In this document: positions 58,527 through 64,000 of the stretch, one piece after another
How positions within the stretch are numbered: position 1 is the first letter of the stretch
Layout: every line of letters begins with the position of its first letter
NCBI GenBank assembly: GCA_963682055.1
Contig: OY821750.1
Coordinates: 12,402,501-12,466,500 of the forward strand
Length of the DNA: 64,000 bases
DNA from: Primula veris
Lineage: Eukaryota; Streptophyta; Magnoliopsida; Ericales; Primulaceae
Reading direction: 5' to 3'
Translations under genes and position numbers: made by a program
The notes under the pieces: generated by a model
Databases searched by the model: none
Told to the model about the DNA's origin: nothing
Seen by the model: the letters and a program-made list of their open reading frames with translations, nothing else

Positions 58527-60817
58527 TTACTCAGAGAGATACCAAAAGAAATGTGATATACAAACTTGGTAAAAAGAGATCAAGGATGAAATGGTCAGAG
58601 AGAGAGAGTTATGAAAAAGGATGAGAGTAGTGGTTGGGGAAAGGATTACTGATGAATATAAAGAGGTAAAAGGAGATAAAAACCGCCACTTGTATCAAGG
58701 GAGTTACATGCAAGACCCATCAGAAAACTTGAAATAGTAAAAGGAAAGTTAAAAAGGTTTCTATGAAGAAAAAGAGTTGTGGTGTAAATTATAAAAATAA
58801 ATGAAAAGAGGAGTAAGTTAAAGGTTATCATAGATGAGTAGATGTAATTTGTCGGATTCATTTCCTTTATTGAAAAACACTCCCACCTCAAAAACATCTG
58901 TCTTTATAAAATCTGTGCAAATGGTAACAAACTTGCTAAAAAGAATCATTACAAACCAAATGCATCACTTACCATCATTTGCATTAAAAATAAATAAATT
59001 AAAACAACATGAAAAAAATAAACCAGAGAAGCATAATGTTTAATACTATATACAATTGTTTCATATGTCTAAAATTAGGTCTTCTTGATAGATCCTTAAT
59101 GTGATTAGTATACGTGTCTTTAGGAATACTAAAATCCCCATAAAAAGTGTTATTTTCTTCTCTATAAAAATATGAATTAAATCAAGACTAACATAAACCT
59201 AAAACTGCAAATATTACCTAAATGGAATAAGAAGATTCAAAAGGTTATGCCATTCACTGCCCTTCGAACGTATTATTTTTAATGTCCGAAGTGCCTCGCA
59301 GGAGCACGAGGGTACTAATAGTATTTCTCGGATAATATACCTAAGTTATCATCCGAAGAACCATGTGGTTGGCTAAATCTAGTCTATTTTCTAGGCGTTT
59401 ACTATTTTTAATACGAAAGAAAATAAATAGGAAAGCGTTAGCGGTTGTCTTGTCAATCCAACGACTCGATTTCTCAAACTAAAATACTTTAAACTCAGAT
59501 TATTAATGATGATTAGGGTGTTTAACACGTTACTAACTCGTTTTGCATGCAAGATCTAAAATAATAACTCACTTTAATATGATATTAATGTTTTTTTACG
59601 ATTAAACATGTAAGATCACAAGTTATTATGCCACAACTAAATTAAAACAAGTTAAAACGGAAAGTAAAAGTAGAGACGAGTAAATAAAACAATGATTTAT
59701 TGAAGTAAGAAGATTAAACTTACAATAATCGAAGTAAAAGTGGTGTTTTTGTGCAGCAAAACTCACTTTTTTACTCTCTCCCATCTAAGGCAAATTTTGA
59801 TGAAAAGCTGCTAAAAATATGTGTAAAGCGTTATATATGTTTAACTCTGGAAACTATGGTATTTATATAACCTACGAAATTAACCATAATTATTAAATCA
59901 GCCGCAACCTGACCGGTCACATGATTCGGTCAGGTTTGTTCCAGAATGTTGTTTTGAGTTGACTTCTTTTGATATTCATTTGGGTCAACTTTGGTCTTCT
60001 CTTGGTGCCATTTGTCTTATGATTTCTTCAATTTTTTTCCATCAATTGATCTTCTTGCGTCATTGTCTCATTTTTGTGCTAATTCCATGATTTTGCTACA
60101 AAAATATAGAAATGTGTAAATAAACCGGGAGAAAGTGGAAAAACACTAAATAGGCTAAAATAACAATGAAACAACGCTAATTAATATCATTTTAACATAT
60201 AAAATATACCATTTCGTGGTCTAATCGTCCCGAGCGTTGGAAGCGGTAAAAGATAAGGATAACTTCGTAAGGTTTTTTTTTCCTTTTAAGTGCAAATAGA
60301 GTTTTGGTGCACTAACTAGGCTAAAACTAAATACGATAAAAATTAAAGGATAAACCACTGTTGTAGAAAATACGATTGCATTTAGCGTATGTAACAAGCT
60401 GTTAAACCTTTAAAGTGTAAAAGGACGAGTTTTGTCTCATCAGGGTTTACTATAACGACGCCCACAAACATATTAGTTCTTATATTTTCCTATATGAGCA
60501 AAACATTAAACAAATAAGGCGTATGACATAAAGAGTAAAATCACTTAAAGAAATAGAGGCAGGAAAAACAAGTATAAAAATCAACTCGAACACACTCTTA
60601 TGATCAGCCAAATTTACTACTAACTAGCAACGAAATAGAGTATTCATGATTTTTACTTACGTACACATCTGCCACACCACTCAGTCATTCAAAAACTCTC
60701 ATTAGGTTTCTTAATGTTCGTTGGAGGTTGATATGGCTTATTAAGTCTACCTAGACATTCGCTAGACTTCTAATGGTCAAGTCTTCTATGTTGGTGAAGA
60801 ATCAGTCAAGTGGTGGT
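58527..60817. other. intergenic A/T-rich DNA
   Basis: No gene recognised. 59240-59420 is GC-richer (CCTCGCAGGAGCACGAGGG hairpin at 59293-59311) and 60210-60250 has CGTCCCGAGCG; these may be remnants of LTR-retrotransposon DNA, but neither termini nor coding motifs are visible. Confidence 0.4.
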
Positions 60818-61095
60818 TCGTGTCGATGCCAAAAATTTCTCAACCTAATGATGATCGATCGTAGGTGTTGTATCCAAATAGCAAACTAAACTTCCTAGCA
60901 GATGGAAGTGTCTAAATGTAATCATGCGACTTCCTAAGAAGAATGGAAGTGAGTACTCGTGTCGATGTTGAAAATGCCTCAAGCTAATGATGCTCGATCG
61001 TAGGTGTCGTCTCCAAATAGAAAACTAAACTTCCTTGCAGATGGAAGTGACTAAATGTAATCATGAGACTTCCTAAGAAGAATGGAAGTGACTAA
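60818..61095. repeat. 139-bp tandem duplication
   Basis: Copies begin TCGTGTCGATG at 60818 and 60957 and end with AGAATGGAAGTGA; they share GATCGATCGTAGGTGT or the like, AAACTAAACTTCCT and GCAGATGGAAGTG. Differences are few, so the duplication is fairly recent. Inside each unit GACTTCCTAAGAAG and GCAGATGGAAGT words form smaller repeats. Confidence 0.93.
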
Positions 61096-62735
61096 GTGTT
61101 CTAAAAATCACGAATCCCTTTGGGAGTATCGAATATACGTGTAACGAAATGAACTCAAGGTTATAAACATGCTCGGTGTATACATCTCAAAATAAAAATA
61201 AAATGAAAAGTGTAATAGCAAATGACTTAGCCTAATAAACAAGACTGCTGACTTAGCAAGTCACTAACAAGATACTATTGATTTGGGGGTAGTTCCCTTT
61301 TCTTTTCATCTCATTTTCTCTCTATTGATTTTTTTTTTTTGAAGTGACAGATATAATAGAAATGGCCTAACAAAATAGTGTACACCTCAAAAAATATCTA
61401 TCAAGGCTTTGCCTCAATGTCTAATTAACAAGATACTATTGTCTATACCAACTAATGCGATAAAAATGATAATATAAAATGATCGCATGTAACTTAATGA
61501 ATCTGTGTTGTAAGGTCAAAAGAAGTGTCGTCTCGTAGAACTCCTCCCCGTCGAATAAATGTGTCAAAGTCGAGATTGGGAACAAACTGTAAATCATCGA
61601 AAGAACGCCTAGAAATCGATGTCGCGTAAACTCCTACTTGATCATGTCGTTATACGGCTTAGTCTAGTCAAACTCGGTCTTATTTAGAGGGGACTCTCGT
61701 AATATCTCACTACCTTAATGTAACCCAAGATAGAATTTCCTAAAATTAAGTCATATATATAGTACTGCCCCCACCCACAGTCATGTCAACAAAGTTCCTA
61801 AGAAGTGTTATACGTGATTCTAGCGGTTGATAACTCAAGGTTTAAACATAAAGTTGTGCCTAGTTTAACGTATATACATTCTTTTCTACTTCATTATGAA
61901 TCTCATTCCAGTTTGTATCTAATTACACTTTCGACTTTATTTCCTAAGAGGTTAATACTCTTACAGATAAGACTTTTGAAAATTAAAAACTACTATTGAT
62001 AGTGTGTCAACCAATGTAAACTCTAAAATATAAACGTTTCTTGACTCCCCCCAACTAGTATCAAGTAATTAATTTTTTTATCATGCAATTCTAACACAAT
62101 ATTCACAATTCACACATGCAACACAGAAAATATGTACAAAACAGTTAATATGAAGTTTATAGAGTGGATACACCTGTTGTGTGATGTTGCGCGGAGGTGA
62201 TCAACAAAATTTCTGGAAAATTGCTCTTCTTAGTACCAATCGGTTCTTACTGATAAGTCTAATCGGTCAGGTCAAACCGGTCAGTTGGTTCGATCAGGGC
62301 TGCATGCTGGGGTCTTCGATTTATTCCCCACTTTTCCTTGCGTCTGTCTAATCAAAGCACTAAACGAAAAATATAAGACGCAAGTGTGGCAGAAAATTAT
62401 ATCAAATCTATAAATTCTAAAAATCCTCTCAAGTGAGAGATAAAATAAAGACTCAAGTTTTTTTTTGGTTTTTTTTTTGTTTCAAATTTTATATATTTTT
62501 GGGATTTTATTGTTTTTTTTGGATTTTTGGGATTTTTATAAAATGAAAAATAAATGGGTGTTTTAAAGTAAGTAAAAATACTAAAATTTTTATTTTTTCT
62601 AGAAAAATTCACCCCATTTCTGTGAGAACCAACGACGATGTATCCCCTCCCCCAACTAAAACTGACAGTGTCCTCACTGTTTGTAGAAAAAAACAACATC
62701 GGAGTTAAGAACTCAGGGAGAATATGTGGACTAAA
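61096..62735. other. intergenic DNA without recognisable genes
   Basis: A/T-rich. 61500-61690 is GC-richer (CTCCTCCCCGTCGAATAAATG) and 62150-62330 has GGTCAGGTCAAACCGGTCAG-like words that echo CCTGACCGGTCACATG at 59908-59924, so both may derive from one repeat family. No gene seen. Confidence 0.4.
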
Positions 62736-62741
62736 AATACA

Positions 62742-62769
62742 AATATATATATATATATATGGGCCTATA

Positions 62770-62806
<37 letters not shown>

Positions 62807-62811
62807 GTGGA
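62742..62811. repeat. (TA)n-(TG)n-(TA)n microsatellite
   Basis: TA run, short spacer, TG run at about 62770-62789 and another TA run. Confidence 0.95.
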
Positions 62812-63166
62812 AGTGATGTTGGGACTAGATTGGACCAGGAGGACCTTCGTCCTTTCCTGCTTCGTTACTCATCGTGACTAACGCAAGATCTGAGACTGTC
62901 GATTGTTGGATGTAAAGGTTGAAAAGTGCCTCCCTTCATTTTTCCTTCTAGATTTTTATTCTATCATATCAATCGGGAAGAGTGGATGGATAAGAAGACC
63001 TATATAACTGGCTCTAACTATTTTTTAGGAAAGTGCCTAATAGGAACGTCAAGCTTTCTTCGTTGCAATGGAGGGTGATTTGGTGGTAATGATAATCTAA
63101 TATCGTCCCTGAAGCATTGAGGAAGGGGTTTCCTAGTGTTGGACCGTAAGTGCCTAAACCTTCGCG

Positions 63167-63191
63167 GGGGGGGGGGGGGGGGGGGGGGGGG
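63167..63191 (+). repeat. 25-base poly-G tract
   Basis: Uninterrupted G25 in A/T-rich surroundings, preceded by CTTCGC. The Pro-repeat ORF on the opposite strand is an artefact of it. Could form G-quadruplex; exact length is uncertain in any sequencing method. Confidence 0.95.
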
Positions 63192-64000
63192 AATAATATT
63201 TTCGTACGATATTCGTGGAATTAAAAAGTACGAACAACTACTACCCAACTAGCGTCAATTTATGATAAATAAATTGCAAAAATCAATAAACAACTAGATT
63301 ACTTAATGTTAATAATATAACAAGCAATAATATCGAGTATGCAAAGTAAAGAGTAAGGAAAAGAGATGACACCCCGATGTATAGAGGTTCCGCAAACCCA
63401 CCTACGTCATCTCCTTGGAATTTACTTTACCGGGTATTATCACTATAATCTTAAACCCAACATTACAGCACCTTATTCTGAGATTTCTACTCTTGATACA
63501 AGTGCAAGCGTACACATTTACGAGTGAATCACTCCCCCTCAATGTATGAGTACCCAATTGTTTAAGTTAGAACTTTTAACCAATAATTTGGCTTAAAAGG
63601 TTCTAGCCAAACACTCACTCACAATTGAGCTTATAATTTGCTCTTATAAATTTAAAAATATGTATCACTCACTTAAATAAATTCTCTTGGTGTTTATAAG
63701 ATTATAAATACAAATACACTCAAAGAAATATATATGAAACAAGTGAAAAAGATGAGTAGTATAACCCATTTCTTGCTTGAATCTTTTATTGAGTTTCAAT
63801 GGAGGTTTGTGTGTGTGATTGGTGTTTTTGGGAGAGATATTAGTGTGTATTTATAGCCCAAAAAGCCTCTCGGATATTTTGTGAGCATTTGGAATGGTTA
63901 TGAATTTTATTCAATGGATAAAGTCATTTTTTGAAAAATTTAAAAAAACTATTTTTTATGATCTGCAATTTGACTCACCGGTAGGTATATTCTGACCCAC
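63192..64000. other. intergenic DNA at window end
   Basis: 63360-63480 contains GATGACACCCCGATGTATAGAGGTT and CACCTACGTCATCTCC-like words, similar to sequences in the LTRs of some plant Copia elements (GGTTC-GCAAACCCACCTACGTC), but LTR ends are not in view. No gene. Confidence 0.35.

Noticed and set aside
63018..63248. Proline-repeat ORF on the minus strand
   Set aside because: Created by the G25 tract; the rest has no recognisable motif.

Overview
The window is nuclear DNA of a flowering plant, probably a eudicot. It is A/T-rich, its genes have many GT-AG introns, it is dense in LTR retrotransposons, hAT and Mutator-like MITEs and an Au-type SINE, and both recognisable host genes are plant families. 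I could not name the species. No rRNA, true tRNA gene, CRISPR array or bacterial operon is visible.

Layout. 388-7276 (+): a five-exon gene for a plant coiled-coil protein of unknown function, with a hAT-like element and a 33-bp tandem repeat in its introns. 8713-10366: a solo LTR with target-site duplication (TSD). 11555-18639: an old, decayed Ty1/Copia element, complete with LTRs and TSD. 18645-20503: repeat-derived DNA with a 31-bp minisatellite. 20504-26656: a young non-autonomous Ty3/Gypsy-type element with ~2.1-kb, nearly identical LTRs and no coding capacity. 28295-32042: a damaged Copia element with protease, integrase, reverse transcriptase and RNase H remnants. 33315-47882 (-): the main gene of the window, a DEMETER/ROS1-family 5-methylcytosine DNA glycosylase in 19 coding exons, predicted 2069 residues. 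48850-52010: retroelement-like debris with an orphan primer-binding site and three unrecognised ORFs, then a hAT-like tail. 53500-58110: several inverted-repeat elements. 58221-58526: a small broken coiled-coil reading frame. 58530-64000: non-coding, with a 139-bp tandem duplication, microsatellites and a 25-G tract.

The glycosylase model was assembled exon by exon. All 19 exons keep frame, all introns are GT-AG, and the coding length is 6210 nt, exactly divisible by 3. Conserved blocks include the helix-hairpin-helix with catalytic Lys and Asp, the four-Cys iron-sulfur cluster and the C-terminal RRM-like domain. Unusual is an Asn-rich tandem array of about twelve ~30-residue units in the N-terminal region, alternating in two types. 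The introns hold at least four dated or datable insertions: a MULE-like element, a MITE nested in its TIR, a hAT element and an Au SINE.

The two host genes show no sign of acting together. The connection worth noting is that an active DNA demethylase gene, whose family targets methylated transposons, is itself filled with and flanked by transposons.
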